64,000 nucleotides of DNA from Tetraselmis striata (GCA_006384855.1 VCJN01002955.1:472501-536500), one strand, 5' to 3'; positions 24,974 to 35,335 are shown, counted from the first letter of the stretch. Numbers and translations are program-made. Notes: generated from the sequence alone by a model not told the origin.

Positions 24974-27592
24974 TCAACCCGACACGGCGGCGACGGCGAA
25001 CGACCCGCCCTCCAGGATGTCTGCGTGCACGAGCGCCGCCGTCCCCGGTACCTCGTCTGCGGGGTACAGAACGAGGTACGCCGTCGCCGAGGCGGATCCG
25101 GTGTACACCCCGATCGAGGCGGAAGACGTCACGCTATACTCGTCCTCGGTCTGCTGTACTAGCAACGGCTGCCCGCTGCTGGAGTAGTCCACGGACGAGA
25201 GCATGATGGTGACGGGGTCCCAGATGAACCTGTTTATATTCGTGCGCACCACCGGTGTGCCGTTGTTCTCGGCCACGAAGTAGACGTGCCCGCGGCGAGT
25301 GGTATCCATCGCCACCTCGACGGTCCCGGTGGTCGCGGTGACCGTGAACTCCTGCACCTCGGCGTCGGAAATGATTCGCGACGGGAGAACGGACAAGCCC
25401 AGGGAGGTCGGCGACGCGAGGGCGTATATCTTGGTGACCGCGAAATCCGTGTTGGTTTCGGCCACTTCGAACGCGAAGGTCGCGCTGGTACCCGACGCAC
25501 CCGGCGACGCCTCGGATATCGACACAATGGTGGGAAGGGTCTGAATACGCACGATCTCCTTGACCGCGGTCGTGACGGTATCCGCCGATATGGTCACCGC
25601 GGCGCGGTCCTGGAACGCGATCGGGGTCGTGTCCGCGGCCTTGAACATCCGGGTGGACACGGGCGAGCCCAGCGTGTTCTTTAGGACTTTGGTGATATCG
25701 TCGGTTTTCACCTGGAGCCCGCCCGTGACCTTGACGGATCCCGAGACGATCGTGAGGTCGACGGACGTAACCGCGATCCCCTTCTCGGCCGCGCCGGCGA
25801 CGAGCTGGTCCTCGATCCACTCCGTGAATATCGCCTGGTCCGCGAGGGAAAGGTCGTCCCACGCCAGGGAACTGAAGGTATACTCGAGGGTCACCGCCGT
25901 CTGGGTTTCGGCGCCCTCTTCCAGCCGGCCCGCCAGCGTGTCGTAGATGGACGCGTCGTTCAGCACGAACGATGTGAACGGCACAGGCGAAACGGTGGCG
26001 TCGGCGACGTTCTCCAGAACGGCCGAGAATTTCACGATCGCGTCGGGGACGGCCGACCCGTCCGCCAGCGCGTCGAAGGCCGAAGAGATGGCCACGTCCG
26101 AGGCCGCTGGCAGCTGCGCGCTGACAAAACCGTTCACCGCCGCCGCCGCGCGGACCTCGGACGACGTCGGGGTGTCCTCCACGGCGTACAACGCCGCGTA
26201 GATGCGGTAGTCCGAGTACGTGCTAAACGCGTCCATGTGAACGTCGACGGTACCGGCCTCGGTGTCCATAGAGGTTTTATCGGCGTCGATCGACACATAC
26301 CCGCGCGAGGACGCGGTGCCGGTGACGGGCCCCTTGCCGAACCGGGCGATGACGTCGTATGTCTCCGCCGTCCCGTCTGTCGGCGCCACATGCTTAACGA
26401 GCTGGAGCTCGTCCCGCTCGTTGATCCGGAAAATTATCTCGGTTTCAGACCCCGTGTCGGCGTTGGTGACCCCCATGCGGAACGCGCCCCCCCGAAGTTT
26501 CCAGTAGCTCTCGCTTTCCCAGGCATCCTTCTGCGCGAGGCCCTCCATCCCGCTGCCGTTGAAGTGCCATTTCAGCGATTTCTCGAAGTTGGCGGTTCGC
26601 GAACTGCTGATTGCCGAGGCCGCGGGAACCCCCGCGACGCTAATGCCGGCGCCGTCGTTCGTCTCAAGACCGTCCACCACGTCCGCGTCCCCGGTCTCCG
26701 GGACGGCGAGGGTCATCACCCGCCCGCCCTCGCTCCCGATGGTCGTGCTCGCCGCGATCACGTTGCCGCTCACGCGGAGGTCGCCCACGATGTCGAACGC
26801 GTACTCGGGGGTCGCCGTGCCCACGCCCACGAACCCCTTGTCGTCCAGGCGCATGCGCTCCTCCCCCGCGGTAACCAGGACCAGCTCGTTGTCGTCGGCG
26901 CCGGGAGCCGTCTCGGCCGAGATATAGGTGTTCTGGTCCACGTCCACGACGCCCCCGAGCCCGGCCCACGACCCCGAGTTGAACCCCTCGAAGCGGCTGG
27001 ACGTGGTGTTGTAGAAAATCAAGCCGTCCGTCCCCTCCGGCCGGGCCGTCTCCGGCCCCAGGGGAACGCGCAGGTCCGTTCCGTCGACGTACAGGTTGGA
27101 AACGGACGCGCCGGCCCCGCCAATCGTGACAATGTTGCTGCCGCCCACGTGGAACTCGTGGGTTTTCCCGTCGGGCGCCGTGAACAGGTTCATGCCGGAA
27201 TCTCCCGCGTCCAGGGTGTTCGCGTTGGAGCCCACGGAAAACGCGGAGGTTCCGCTCGTCAACCGTACCGTCCCGCCGTCGGTCACGCGCGCTTCCGCCG
27301 CGCCCGACTCGTTCTGCAGAACCAGGTTCTTGGCGTCGCGGGATCGGAACGTGACGTCGTTCCCCGTCGCATCGTCCAGGACCAGGTCCAGCGAATGCTC
27401 GTTGCTCGGGGAAAAGGCCAGCTTGCCCGCGGAAGCCAGCTCCAGCGAACTCATCTCGTACGCGTTCACCTTGGACACCCAGATGGTGCCGAACGTGTCG
27501 ACGACGCCCGCGGCCGGGTACGACACGTTGGCGTCGTCGTAAGTCACGGGATCGCCCGTCGGAAGAAGCGTGGAATAGTCAACGGCCGCCAT
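24974..27592 (-). CDS. Fibre/tail-like virion surface protein (872 aa), paralogue of 30341
   Basis: The N-terminus (DTFGTIWVSK ... LELASAGKLAF) matches that of the 767-residue protein at 30341 (STFGPIYTPK ... LEIASSGKIAI), so the two are paralogues. The middle has the fibre motif GVGTATPEYAFDIVGDLRV, then the shared block ESYWKLRGGAFRMGV ... FRINERDELQLVK, a domain I recall from algal giant viruses. The C-terminal half is beta-sandwich-like and rich in Thr/Val/Ala. It is probably a trimeric or elongated virion appendage. It diverges from the adhesin gene at 27756 with a 163-bp shared promoter region. Confidence 0.72.
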   Translation of the reverse strand: MAAVDYSTLLPTGDPVTYDDANVSYPAAGVVDTFGTIWVSKVNAYEMSSLELASAGKLAFSPSNEHSLDLVLDDATGNDVTFRSRDAKNLVLQNESGAAEARVTDGGTVRLTSGTSAFSVGSNANTLDAGDSGMNLFTAPDGKTHEFHVGGSNIVTIGGAGASVSNLYVDGTDLRVPLGPETARPEGTDGLIFYNTTSSRFEGFNSGSWAGLGGVVDVDQNTYISAETAPGADDNELVLVTAGEERMRLDDKGFVGVGTATPEYAFDIVGDLRVSGNVIAASTTIGSEGGRVMTLAVPETGDADVVDGLETNDGAGISVAGVPAASAISSSRTANFEKSLKWHFNGSGMEGLAQKDAWESESYWKLRGGAFRMGVTNADTGSETEIIFRINERDELQLVKHVAPTDGTAETYDVIARFGKGPVTGTASSRGYVSIDADKTSMDTEAGTVDVHMDAFSTYSDYRIYAALYAVEDTPTSSEVRAAAAVNGFVSAQLPAASDVAISSAFDALADGSAVPDAIVKFSAVLENVADATVSPVPFTSFVLNDASIYDTLAGRLEEGAETQTAVTLEYTFSSLAWDDLSLADQAIFTEWIEDQLVAGAAEKGIAVTSVDLTIVSGSVKVTGGLQVKTDDITKVLKNTLGSPVSTRMFKAADTTPIAFQDRAAVTISADTVTTAVKEIVRIQTLPTIVSISEASPGASGTSATFAFEVAETNTDFAVTKIYALASPTSLGLSVLPSRIISDAEVQEFTVTATTGTVEVAMDTTRRGHVYFVAENNGTPVVRTNINRFIWDPVTIMLSSVDYSSSGQPLLVQQTEDEYSVTSSASIGVYTGSASATAYLVLYPADEVPGTAALVHADILEGGSFAVAAVSG

Positions 27593-27755
27593 GTGTTATG
27601 TTTTGTGATGCGACTATTTTTTGCCCGTGTCGCAAAACGGTAGGTGCACAAACGATTCCTGCTTTCACGCAACATGTTTTTTGTCGGAAAAGTGACACGC
27701 GATAAGTAAAGAGCGACGACCTCGGTTTTTGTGTGCCGCATGAAAAAAGGAGAAA

Positions 27756-30254
27756 ATGCCGGTGTTCTCCGTCCCCGCCATGTCCAACAACGTGTTTTTC
27801 GATGGCACGCCCTTGAAGGCCAACGACGTGTGCGTCCCGGTCCTCTTTTTCGTGGACGCGAACGGCAAGAACGCCTCGTACACGGGGGCGCCCATCACCA
27901 TCCGGGACGCGTCGGGCCCGACCCTCGCGGGCGCTCTCGCGGCCGCGGCGACCGGGCCGACCGCGATAACCGTGTCCGGCCTCGGGTCGTGGACCGACGA
28001 GGAGTCCGGGCTCGCGAGCGTCGCGGTGTACTGCGGCGAGACCGACCCGGCCGACTCGGCGACGTTCGCGGAGTGGGTCGCGCTCCCCTCCACGGCCACC
28101 GCGACCGTGCCGATCACCGGCGGAGTGGCGGCGGACTCCGTCGAGTTCCAGGGGCTCGCGGTGGGGACGGCCCACCACGTGCGCTCCGTCGCGCAGGACA
28201 CCGCGGGGTTTCAGACCACCGCCGAGCCCGCCGTCTTCGCCGACGTCGCGGCGGAACTCCGCGTCGCGTCCACCGAGCGGACGGCGGCCGGGGGGGACAC
28301 CTACCTCGCGTCGGATTCCGTCCTGTCCGTCCCGGGGCCGTGGATGCCCTCCTCGCACAACGTCGACCAATGGATCCAGTTCGACCTCGGGGCCACGCGG
28401 CAGGTGCTGGGCGTCGCCGCGCGCGGCCGCGACGCCTTCTTGCAGTACATCCGGTCCTTTCGCGTCGCCGCGCAGGATCAACCGGGCGACGTCGCGGTGA
28501 CGGGGCAGGTCGGGTGGCCCGCGGACGGAGACCAAGCGTGGCAAACACTGCAGACCGACCTCACCGACCAGAACTACAACACGACCGTGACCCTCACGCT
28601 CGCGACGGGGCCGCTGGTCGGGCGGTACGTCCGGGTCAACCCGCTGAGCTGGCGCGATTTCATAGCGGGCAGCTTCGATATCTTGGTGGCGCAGCCCGTG
28701 TTCACGCTCCCGGACGTCGACGCCCCCGCCGGTGTGGGAGACGTCACCATCGCGCTGGGATCGAGCGACCCGACCGCCGAGGTGCTGGTGTCCGGACTGC
28801 AGAGCGTGAGCGACAACGACGAGCTGGCGACGCTGAGCGTCAAGTACGGGATTGTGAACGACGCCGCGGACGCCGACACGGCGACTGTAACCATATCTTT
28901 ATCGGGAGGCACGGCCGTGTCAGACACCCACCTCGTGACGGGGCTCTCCCCGGATACCCCATATTACTTCTGGACGCAGGCGACGGACGCGTCGGGTAAC
29001 GACTCCGGCGCGGTGGCGACGACGCCCGGCTCCGTCACCACCGACGCCACGGAGGTTCCGCCCGAGGGCGAAAGCGTCGTGCCCGCACTCACCAGCGACG
29101 TCGACCAAGGGTACACGGTAACCGCTTCTAGCGTATACTCTCAATTCGGGATCTCCGAGTACAGGGCGTTCGACCGCAGGTTCGGCATAGAAAATTCGGG
29201 GTGGGCGGCCGCAGACACCCGCGACCCGCCACACTTTGTCGCGGTTCAGATGCCCTCCGCCGTAACCATAACCGGGTTTCGGCTATGGAGCGCGTTGCCT
29301 ACGGGATCTTCTGTGAGCCTCGTCCGCTCGTTCAGAATCGAAGGGAGCAACGACGGAACGTCCTGGACCAGCCTCGGGGAGTTCAATTCGGTTTCGCACG
29401 CGATCATCGCGGACGCGGACAAGGCAACAACCGACGCGTTCCAGGCGGATTTTGACGTGGACGACGAGGTCGGTACGCCCGCGCACCTTTTCCAATCGGA
29501 GCTGACATCTCCCGGATCGTACACCCACTACCGGATCTACGTCACCGCGCAGGACGCCGGCATAGCCCATATCGCGGAACTGGTCCTGTTGTCAACAGAA
29601 CCGACCGTGTCAACCGCGTACACGGGAACGGGCCTCGCGTTTGTGGACGACGAGTTCACGGACTCCAGCGGCGTCGACAGGGTGTACACGGGGGTTTGGT
29701 CGATTCCCGACGACACGACTCCCTCGCTCAACGGGTACGCGGCGGGGGCGCACCCCGCCCAGGGCGCGACCAAGGCGACCCTTATCGTGCCGCTCCGCGT
29801 CCCCACCTCCACCGGCCATGATATCGGTTTAGCGTTCGCGGGCGTGGACCCCGCCGTCACCAATATATTCACGCCCGGGCTCTCGTACGACTATAGCAGA
29901 ACAAGTCCCGACCTGATGACTCGATTTAACAACAACGGGTCGAGCGGTGTCGTCGCGGCGTCTCCGCCGCCCGTCGGTCTCACGGCCCAGTACCATTGCT
30001 TCGTGGTGACGTACGACACGTCGACGGGTCAGTTGGGCGGGTACCTCGCCGTGACGGACACCGGCATATCGGCCGTGACGTTGTACCCGTTCGGGACGGC
30101 GACGCACACGTCCAAGACGCCCTTCACCGAGTTTTTGCCGGTGGTGCGAGACACGGTGTCCGGTGCGTACCTTCGCCCTGCGGAGTTCTTCTTGGAGGAG
30201 ATCTTGACCCAGGCGCAGGTGCAGGCGGAGTGCGAGCGCATCCTTCTGGTGTAA
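27756..30254 (+). CDS. Adhesin-like protein with F5/8 type C (discoidin) domains (832 aa)
   Basis: Two galactose-binding-like domains of the F5/8 type C/discoidin family are visible. The first spans about residues 165-315, with DQWIQFDLGATRQVLGVAARG and RYVRVNPLSW. The second spans about 440-610, with EYRAFDRRF, FVAVQMPSAVTITGFRLW and SFRIEGSNDG. FN3-like beta segments lie before and between them, and a LamG/concanavalin-like domain probably fills residues 610-832. These domains bind sugars or lipids, so host-cell attachment is inferred. There is no signal peptide, consistent with assembly onto virions in the cytosol. Confidence 0.78.
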   Translation: MPVFSVPAMSNNVFFDGTPLKANDVCVPVLFFVDANGKNASYTGAPITIRDASGPTLAGALAAAATGPTAITVSGLGSWTDEESGLASVAVYCGETDPADSATFAEWVALPSTATATVPITGGVAADSVEFQGLAVGTAHHVRSVAQDTAGFQTTAEPAVFADVAAELRVASTERTAAGGDTYLASDSVLSVPGPWMPSSHNVDQWIQFDLGATRQVLGVAARGRDAFLQYIRSFRVAAQDQPGDVAVTGQVGWPADGDQAWQTLQTDLTDQNYNTTVTLTLATGPLVGRYVRVNPLSWRDFIAGSFDILVAQPVFTLPDVDAPAGVGDVTIALGSSDPTAEVLVSGLQSVSDNDELATLSVKYGIVNDAADADTATVTISLSGGTAVSDTHLVTGLSPDTPYYFWTQATDASGNDSGAVATTPGSVTTDATEVPPEGESVVPALTSDVDQGYTVTASSVYSQFGISEYRAFDRRFGIENSGWAAADTRDPPHFVAVQMPSAVTITGFRLWSALPTGSSVSLVRSFRIEGSNDGTSWTSLGEFNSVSHAIIADADKATTDAFQADFDVDDEVGTPAHLFQSELTSPGSYTHYRIYVTAQDAGIAHIAELVLLSTEPTVSTAYTGTGLAFVDDEFTDSSGVDRVYTGVWSIPDDTTPSLNGYAAGAHPAQGATKATLIVPLRVPTSTGHDIGLAFAGVDPAVTNIFTPGLSYDYSRTSPDLMTRFNNNGSSGVVAASPPPVGLTAQYHCFVVTYDTSTGQLGGYLAVTDTGISAVTLYPFGTATHTSKTPFTEFLPVVRDTVSGAYLRPAEFFLEEILTQAQVQAECERILLV

Positions 30255-30340
30255 AATTGAATAAAACCAACGGCCTGGATGATACAGAGTGAACGACCTA
30301 GGGCTTGGAAATTTTATTCTGTGCAGATAGAATATATCAA

Positions 30341-32644
30341 ATGGCCGAGGTATATACCACCATCACGCCCACAAACGACCTCGTTTCGTACACGTCGGTA
30401 TCCCCATCCATCGACTACGTCGAGGACAATGTGATCAGCACATTCGGGCCCATTTACACCCCGAAGCTGTACTCCAGCGAGCTGACGGCCCTCGAGATCG
30501 CGTCGTCCGGTAAGATCGCGATCACCCTGCTGGACGAGCACGCGTTCGACATCTCCGACGACTCCAGCAACAACGTTCTGTTCACCGCGCGCGACGGAAA
30601 CTCCTGGAAGTTCCACACGGAGAACGACGAGGCGTTCCTGACCCTGGACACCGACTCCAACGCCGTTCTATCCGCGTCCAACGACCTGACCCTGTTTGCC
30701 CAGAACGCCGTCGCCCTGTCGGGCGCGTCCCTGCTCGCCGAGACCTCCGGGGCGATGGTCATGACATCGTCGGCTTCGAACATGGTTCTGTCCGCGCCCG
30801 CGGGGACCTTCGAGGTGGACGCCGCGATCGTGGACATCGATTCGACCGGCGACGCGTTTTTCAGCGCGGTCGGCGCGGCGACCCTGGAGTCCACGGGCGG
30901 CGACCTCGCTCTTTCGGCCCCCGCGGGGACGCTGGACGCCGACGCGAACGCGGTGACCGTGGACTCCGCGACGACCGTCGCCGTGACCGGCCAGTCGACC
31001 GTGTCCCTCGCTTCCGGCGCCGCCGATGTGCAGGTCGTCGCCGGCGACGGGACGTTCGACGTGGACGCGCTCTTCATCGACATGGACGCCTCGGGGACCG
31101 CCTCCGTGACCGCCGCCGGGGCGGCGACCCTGGAGTCCACGGCCGGCGATATCGTTCTGTCCGCCCCCGCCGGCACGCTGGACGCCGACGCGAGCGCGGT
31201 GACCGTGGACGCGGCGACGACCATGGCCATGACCGCCGACTCGACGGCCTCCCTGACGTCGACCTCGGCCGACGTTAAGATGTCCGCGGTCGCCGGAACC
31301 TTCGAGGTCGACGCGGCCGCCATCGACATGGACTCCACGGGGCCTGCGACTCTGCAGTCCACCGGCGCGATGACCTTCGCGTCCGAGTCGACCGTGCAGG
31401 CGACCGCGGCGGACACCATCTCGGTGGCGGCAAGCAACGACGTCGCCGTGACGTCCGAGACCTCCGACGTGAGCCTTTCCGCGCCCCTGGGCGACATTCT
31501 GCTGAGCGCTCCCACGGGGACCGTGACCATCGACGCGCAGGTCGCGTTCACGCAGGGCATCCAGGGCGTGAGCAGCCTCGTTTCCGACAGCGACATCCTG
31601 ATCCAGTCCGGAAGCAACGTGCGCACAACCGCCGCGCTGGACGCGAGCATCGGCGCCAGCAACGCGGTCTCCGTGAGCGCTAAGGCGGGCGGGCTGACGC
31701 TGGAGTCGCGCGACTCCAACGTCGCCATCGACGCGGGCGACGATATCTACATCACCGCGTTGAACAACGTGTTTGTGACCGCGCAGAACACCAACATCGA
31801 GCTCTCGGCCGACGACGACCTCGTCATGAGTTCCGCGACGGGCGACGCGACCCTGACGACATCGGTCGGCGACGTCTCCTTCTCGAGCGCGCGGATTCTG
31901 TCCGCGACCTCCGCCACCGCGACGAGCCTGACCGCCGGGACGTCCATGGATATCGCGGCCTCCGCCGGCAGCGCCACGATCACCGCCGACAACCCCGGCG
32001 GCAACGTCGTGGCGGCGTCCCTCGCCAGCACCGGGTCCGGTAACTACACGCAGGTGAAGGCCGCCGACGACGGTAAGCAGCTGTTCACGATCGGCAACTA
32101 CGACGCCATCGAGATCTACAAGACGTCGATCTTCGAACCGTCCGACAGCAACAACAACACGGGGTACAAGGTGAAGGTGAACGCGGATTTCGAGATTCTG
32201 GGAACGGTGAACAGCATCGGGATAACCCAAACCGAGCTTCAGATCCAGGACAAGATTATCCACCTCGCGTACAACTCCAACCTGGAGGACCCCGCGGACG
32301 GGCCCTTCAACACCGGCGCCGGTATCATGGTGGACGGCGTCCCCTCCGCCGCCGACCCCGATACCTTGACCGATTACCCGGAGCGCTACGAGAAGTCCAT
32401 CAAGTGGAACCACGGCGTGGGCGGTATGCTGGCGCTCGGAGGCACCAACGTGTCGGAGGAGTCGTACTGGGAGGTCCAGGGAGGCGCCATGCGGTGGACG
32501 TACGTCAACGAGGCCACCGGCAAGGAGACCAGCTACATTCTGCGCATCAACGAGCGCGAGGAGTTCGAGATGGTCAAGCGCAGCAAGGAGCTTGGGGGCT
32601 CCGAGACGTTCACCCGCGTGTCCAAGTTCGGGCGCATTATTTGA
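30341..32644 (+). CDS. Fibre-like virion protein with beta-repeat stalk (767 aa)
   Basis: ATG 30341 opens an N-terminal domain shared with the 872-residue paralogue. Residues about 110-560 are an Ala/Ser/Thr-rich repeat region in which units like ATLESTGGDLALSAPAGTLDA recur every 36-70 residues, probably a beta-helical stalk. The C-terminal 150 residues form a conserved head: ELQIQDKIIHLAYNS, YEKSIKWNHGVGGML, SYWEVQGGAMRWTYV and LRINEREEFEMVKR. I recall this head from haptophyte and other algal giant viruses. It is likely a virion fibre. Confidence 0.75.
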   Translation: MAEVYTTITPTNDLVSYTSVSPSIDYVEDNVISTFGPIYTPKLYSSELTALEIASSGKIAITLLDEHAFDISDDSSNNVLFTARDGNSWKFHTENDEAFLTLDTDSNAVLSASNDLTLFAQNAVALSGASLLAETSGAMVMTSSASNMVLSAPAGTFEVDAAIVDIDSTGDAFFSAVGAATLESTGGDLALSAPAGTLDADANAVTVDSATTVAVTGQSTVSLASGAADVQVVAGDGTFDVDALFIDMDASGTASVTAAGAATLESTAGDIVLSAPAGTLDADASAVTVDAATTMAMTADSTASLTSTSADVKMSAVAGTFEVDAAAIDMDSTGPATLQSTGAMTFASESTVQATAADTISVAASNDVAVTSETSDVSLSAPLGDILLSAPTGTVTIDAQVAFTQGIQGVSSLVSDSDILIQSGSNVRTTAALDASIGASNAVSVSAKAGGLTLESRDSNVAIDAGDDIYITALNNVFVTAQNTNIELSADDDLVMSSATGDATLTTSVGDVSFSSARILSATSATATSLTAGTSMDIAASAGSATITADNPGGNVVAASLASTGSGNYTQVKAADDGKQLFTIGNYDAIEIYKTSIFEPSDSNNNTGYKVKVNADFEILGTVNSIGITQTELQIQDKIIHLAYNSNLEDPADGPFNTGAGIMVDGVPSAADPDTLTDYPERYEKSIKWNHGVGGMLALGGTNVSEESYWEVQGGAMRWTYVNEATGKETSYILRINEREEFEMVKRSKELGGSETFTRVSKFGRII

Positions 32645-32645
32645 A

Positions 32646-32668
32646 ATGTTCGAACATTGTGCGAACAT
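32646..32668 (+). terminator. Palindromic hairpin at the 3' end of the 30341 gene
   Basis: A perfect 12-bp palindrome atgttcgaacat (32646-32657) is followed at 32662 by another cgaacat that can pair with the first atgttcg. It starts 1 bp after the stop codon. Palindromes at transcript ends are a known polyadenylation signal in mimivirus; a role here is inferred. Confidence 0.35.
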
Positions 32669-32688
32669 TATGACATAAACAGTAACAA

Positions 32689-34041
32689 ATGAACGCGAGC
32701 GCGAGCGCGGGCGCGAAACCGACATCTAAACCGAATTCTAAATCGGCATCTAAATCGGCATCTAAATCTAAATCGACATCAATTTCGAATTCTAAATCTA
32801 AACCGACATCGAATTCGAATTCTAAATCGAAACCGAAACCCACGTCGCAACCGAAATCGAACCCGAACCCGAAACCGAAATCGAAACCTCAGTCGCAGCT
32901 TCGTGAGAAAGGCAAACCGCAATCCAAACCCAAACCTCAACCCAAACGCAAGCCGCGGGGTAACCCCGCCGCGGTGGTGAGGGGGGGCGATATGGCCCCG
33001 CCGGCCCCCGCGGCGATCCCTTTCCCGGCCCAAGTCCCGCCTGCGACTAAACTCACCGCCCCCGCCCCGGTCGCGGCCGCGGCCGCGGTCTCAGTCCCCG
33101 CCCAGGGACCCGGTACGGGTACGGGTCCTATTCCTATTCCTATTCCTGGTCCTGTTTCTTCTCCTGCTCCTGCTCCTGCTCCTGGCACGGGCACGGGCAC
33201 GGGCACGGGCCCGAACCCGCCCGCAACTCTGAGACTGGTGGGCGACCCCGCCTTTTCCAGCATCGAGCTCAACCTAAACCCCCGGGAGGCCGTCCTGGGC
33301 GGCGAGGGGCGTATGCTGTTCCGCTCGGGCGAGGTGGAGACCAAGGCGAAGACCCAGGGGCTGGGGAAGGCAATAGCGAGGGGGTTGGCGGGCGCCGGTC
33401 TGGCGATCAACGAGTTCACGGGGGTTGGGGCCGCGGGCGGGATGGTCGCGTTCTCGGGGATCGCGCCGGGCGGGATGGTGGAGGCGAAAGTCACCAAGAC
33501 CGTCCCGCTCGTTTTGTCGCGGCAGGTTTTCATATGCTGCGACACCTCCATCGAAATCGGCGCCAAGTTCAACTTTCGGGGACTCTTCGAAGTTGGCCAG
33601 GACGAGGGGTTCTTATTGCCCAGGGCCGCGATCCCGCCGGATTCGGGTTCGGATTCGGGAAGGATATGGCTCTCGGGGTTCGGCCACATCCAGAAACACG
33701 AGGTCCCCCCCGGCCAGTCGTTATGGGTCGACAACGGGTGTTTCGTCGCGTGTACCGTCCCGGATCCCAATAAACCGCCGTACACGATCGACTCGGCCGT
33801 CAAGGGGCTCTTGCAGTCGCTGCTGACAGGCGAGGGGTTCGCGATGATGTTCACGGGCCCCGTGACGGTGTGGACGCAGAACCGCAACCTTAACGATTTC
33901 GCGTTCAACGTCGGGCGCCTGATAAATCCCCCCAGCGCGTTGGACGCCGTCGAGGGAACGGCGAACGTTCTCGAGGGGATCGCGAACTGGTTCGGGGGCG
34001 ACCGAGTTCCCCCCAACCGAAAGCATCCGAAAAGGAAGTAG
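32689..34041 (+). CDS. AIM24-like protein with basic low-complexity N-terminal tail (450 aa)
   Basis: Residues 1-90 are a Lys/Ser/Pro tail encoded by aaatct- and aaaccg-type repeats. A Pro/Ala/Gly linker follows to about 180. The C-terminal 270 residues resemble the AIM24/TIGR00266 beta-helical family: DPAFSSIELNLNPREAVLGGEGRMLF, repeated Gly-rich strands, SGFGHIQKHEVPPGQSLWVDNG, and TGEGFAMMFTGPVTVWTQNRN. AIM24 has a mitochondrial role in yeast, and related proteins occur in bacteria and some giant viruses with unknown function. The basic tail could bind nucleic acid or acidic surfaces. The gene ends 3 bp from the convergent gene at 34045. Confidence 0.72.
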   Translation: MNASASAGAKPTSKPNSKSASKSASKSKSTSISNSKSKPTSNSNSKSKPKPTSQPKSNPNPKPKSKPQSQLREKGKPQSKPKPQPKRKPRGNPAAVVRGGDMAPPAPAAIPFPAQVPPATKLTAPAPVAAAAAVSVPAQGPGTGTGPIPIPIPGPVSSPAPAPAPGTGTGTGTGPNPPATLRLVGDPAFSSIELNLNPREAVLGGEGRMLFRSGEVETKAKTQGLGKAIARGLAGAGLAINEFTGVGAAGGMVAFSGIAPGGMVEAKVTKTVPLVLSRQVFICCDTSIEIGAKFNFRGLFEVGQDEGFLLPRAAIPPDSGSDSGRIWLSGFGHIQKHEVPPGQSLWVDNGCFVACTVPDPNKPPYTIDSAVKGLLQSLLTGEGFAMMFTGPVTVWTQNRNLNDFAFNVGRLINPPSALDAVEGTANVLEGIANWFGGDRVPPNRKHPKRK

Positions 34042-34044
34042 ACT

Positions 34045-35154
34045 TTACTTGTTCGGGTTCGGTTTGGGCTTGGGCTTGGGCTTGGACTTGGACTTGCTCC
34101 CGGAGCCGGGCTTCGCGTTTGCGGCGGGTTTTGGGTTGGGTTTGGGTTTGGCCTTGGGCTTGGGCCTGGGTTTGGGTTTGGAGCTCTCGGCCTTATTTTT
34201 GGCGTTCTCCCTGGCCTCGGTTTTCTTCTTGATGTCGCGCTGCAGCTCCGACGCGGTTTTCGGGCGCCGGCCGCCGCCGGTCCACGCCGGTTTTGTGATG
34301 GTCAGCGGGACGCCCATGTTCCTCGCGAGCTGTTTGAAATTATTCAGAAACGCGCCACCAGTAACTAGTTTTGTAATGCCAAGTTTTTTGTCGTGATGAC
34401 TTAGAAATGGCATTGTCGCCCCGCTCAACGCTATGAACGTCGCGAAAGAGAGATTTATCACGTCCGCTCGTGAATGTGGTGGTAGGGCTTTTAGCGTTTT
34501 ATTTACCTTGGCGTCTCTACCGACGACGGTATGTTCATACATAAGACTTTTCGTAACTTGTGGATCGTCAGTCAAGTACGTCACCGTTAATTCGAGATCA
34601 TGCTCGAGTGCTTCGATGGCATTGAGCATCTTTGTCACTTCCCCAATATCTCTCTTAAGGTCCGCTACCGAAAGGCCATACTCAGATTTTAGGTCTTCGT
34701 CAACATCCATCTTCTCCGCAAAATCCAAATACGCTCTCATGGTTGGGATTCCGGCGGGAATGCTTGCATTTGGAGTTTCGTTTATTTTATTTTGAATCAC
34801 ACCCTTATCTTCAGGGTTATCATCGAGAAAATTGTCAATGACAGCTTTGAAAGCGAGGAGTTCTATCAATATGATTTCGGTATCATACCGTTTCTTGATC
34901 TCTTCCAACAAGAAATAGAAAACGTATGCGAACAGTTCTATTTTGTTTTTGAAGAAGTTGCGCGTCTTTTCATCGGATTTGGGAAGGCCCGCGAGGGTGT
35001 TTAGATCAGTTTTCAATTTTTCAAAGGCGGATACAGGCTCTCCGTCGGTGGCGGCGCTCTGCGACGGCGGTGCCGCGACAACACCGGCATATCTCTGTTC
35101 GTCGCCGGCCCCTCCCAACCTGTACGGCTTGCCTCGGTACCCCGTGGCTGGCAT
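34045..35154 (-). CDS. Hypothetical helical protein with Lys/Pro tail (369 aa)
   Basis: Residues 40-290 are helical and encoded by DNA visibly richer in A/T than the surroundings (34330-35030). The C-terminal 65 residues are a KPKP/PNPK tail, mirroring the basic tail of the convergent AIM24-like protein, to whose gene it lies tail to tail. Two hydrophobic stretches near residues 75 and 230 are too short to call membrane helices. No family is recognised. The composition shift suggests acquisition from another source or relaxed codon bias. Confidence 0.6.
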   Translation of the reverse strand: MPATGYRGKPYRLGGAGDEQRYAGVVAAPPSQSAATDGEPVSAFEKLKTDLNTLAGLPKSDEKTRNFFKNKIELFAYVFYFLLEEIKKRYDTEIILIELLAFKAVIDNFLDDNPEDKGVIQNKINETPNASIPAGIPTMRAYLDFAEKMDVDEDLKSEYGLSVADLKRDIGEVTKMLNAIEALEHDLELTVTYLTDDPQVTKSLMYEHTVVGRDAKVNKTLKALPPHSRADVINLSFATFIALSGATMPFLSHHDKKLGITKLVTGGAFLNNFKQLARNMGVPLTITKPAWTGGGRRPKTASELQRDIKKKTEARENAKNKAESSKPKPRPKPKAKPKPNPKPAANAKPGSGSKSKSKPKPKPKPNPNK

Positions 35155-35165
35155 AATTTATATTG

Positions 35166-35335
35166 GTGTCAGAAAAGAAAAGAAAAGAAAAGAAAATAAA
35201 AACCGGTTTGTCCAGCGCGGGGTTTCCGGTCGGGTAGCAAACCGGTATGTCGACGCGGCTTCGCGCTCGAACACTTCCTTGTTCGAACCGCGGACGTGCC
35301 GGTTTGCCCCGTTCCGCGCCTCGCGGTTCATCTTT
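35166..35335. other. Spacer with aaaag tandem repeat
   Basis: An aaaag pentanucleotide repeat (35173-35198) sits next to the ATG at 35154 of the leftward gene, in what should be its promoter or 5' leader. The rest of the spacer shows no gene. Confidence 0.6.

Noticed and set aside
26237..27643. 468-codon frame antisense to the 872-residue fibre protein
   Set aside because: Shadow frame of a GC-rich gene; no motif.
30668..32725. 685-codon open frame antisense to the 767-residue fibre gene
   Set aside because: Arg/Gly/His-rich composition without domains; explained by repeats in the sense gene.
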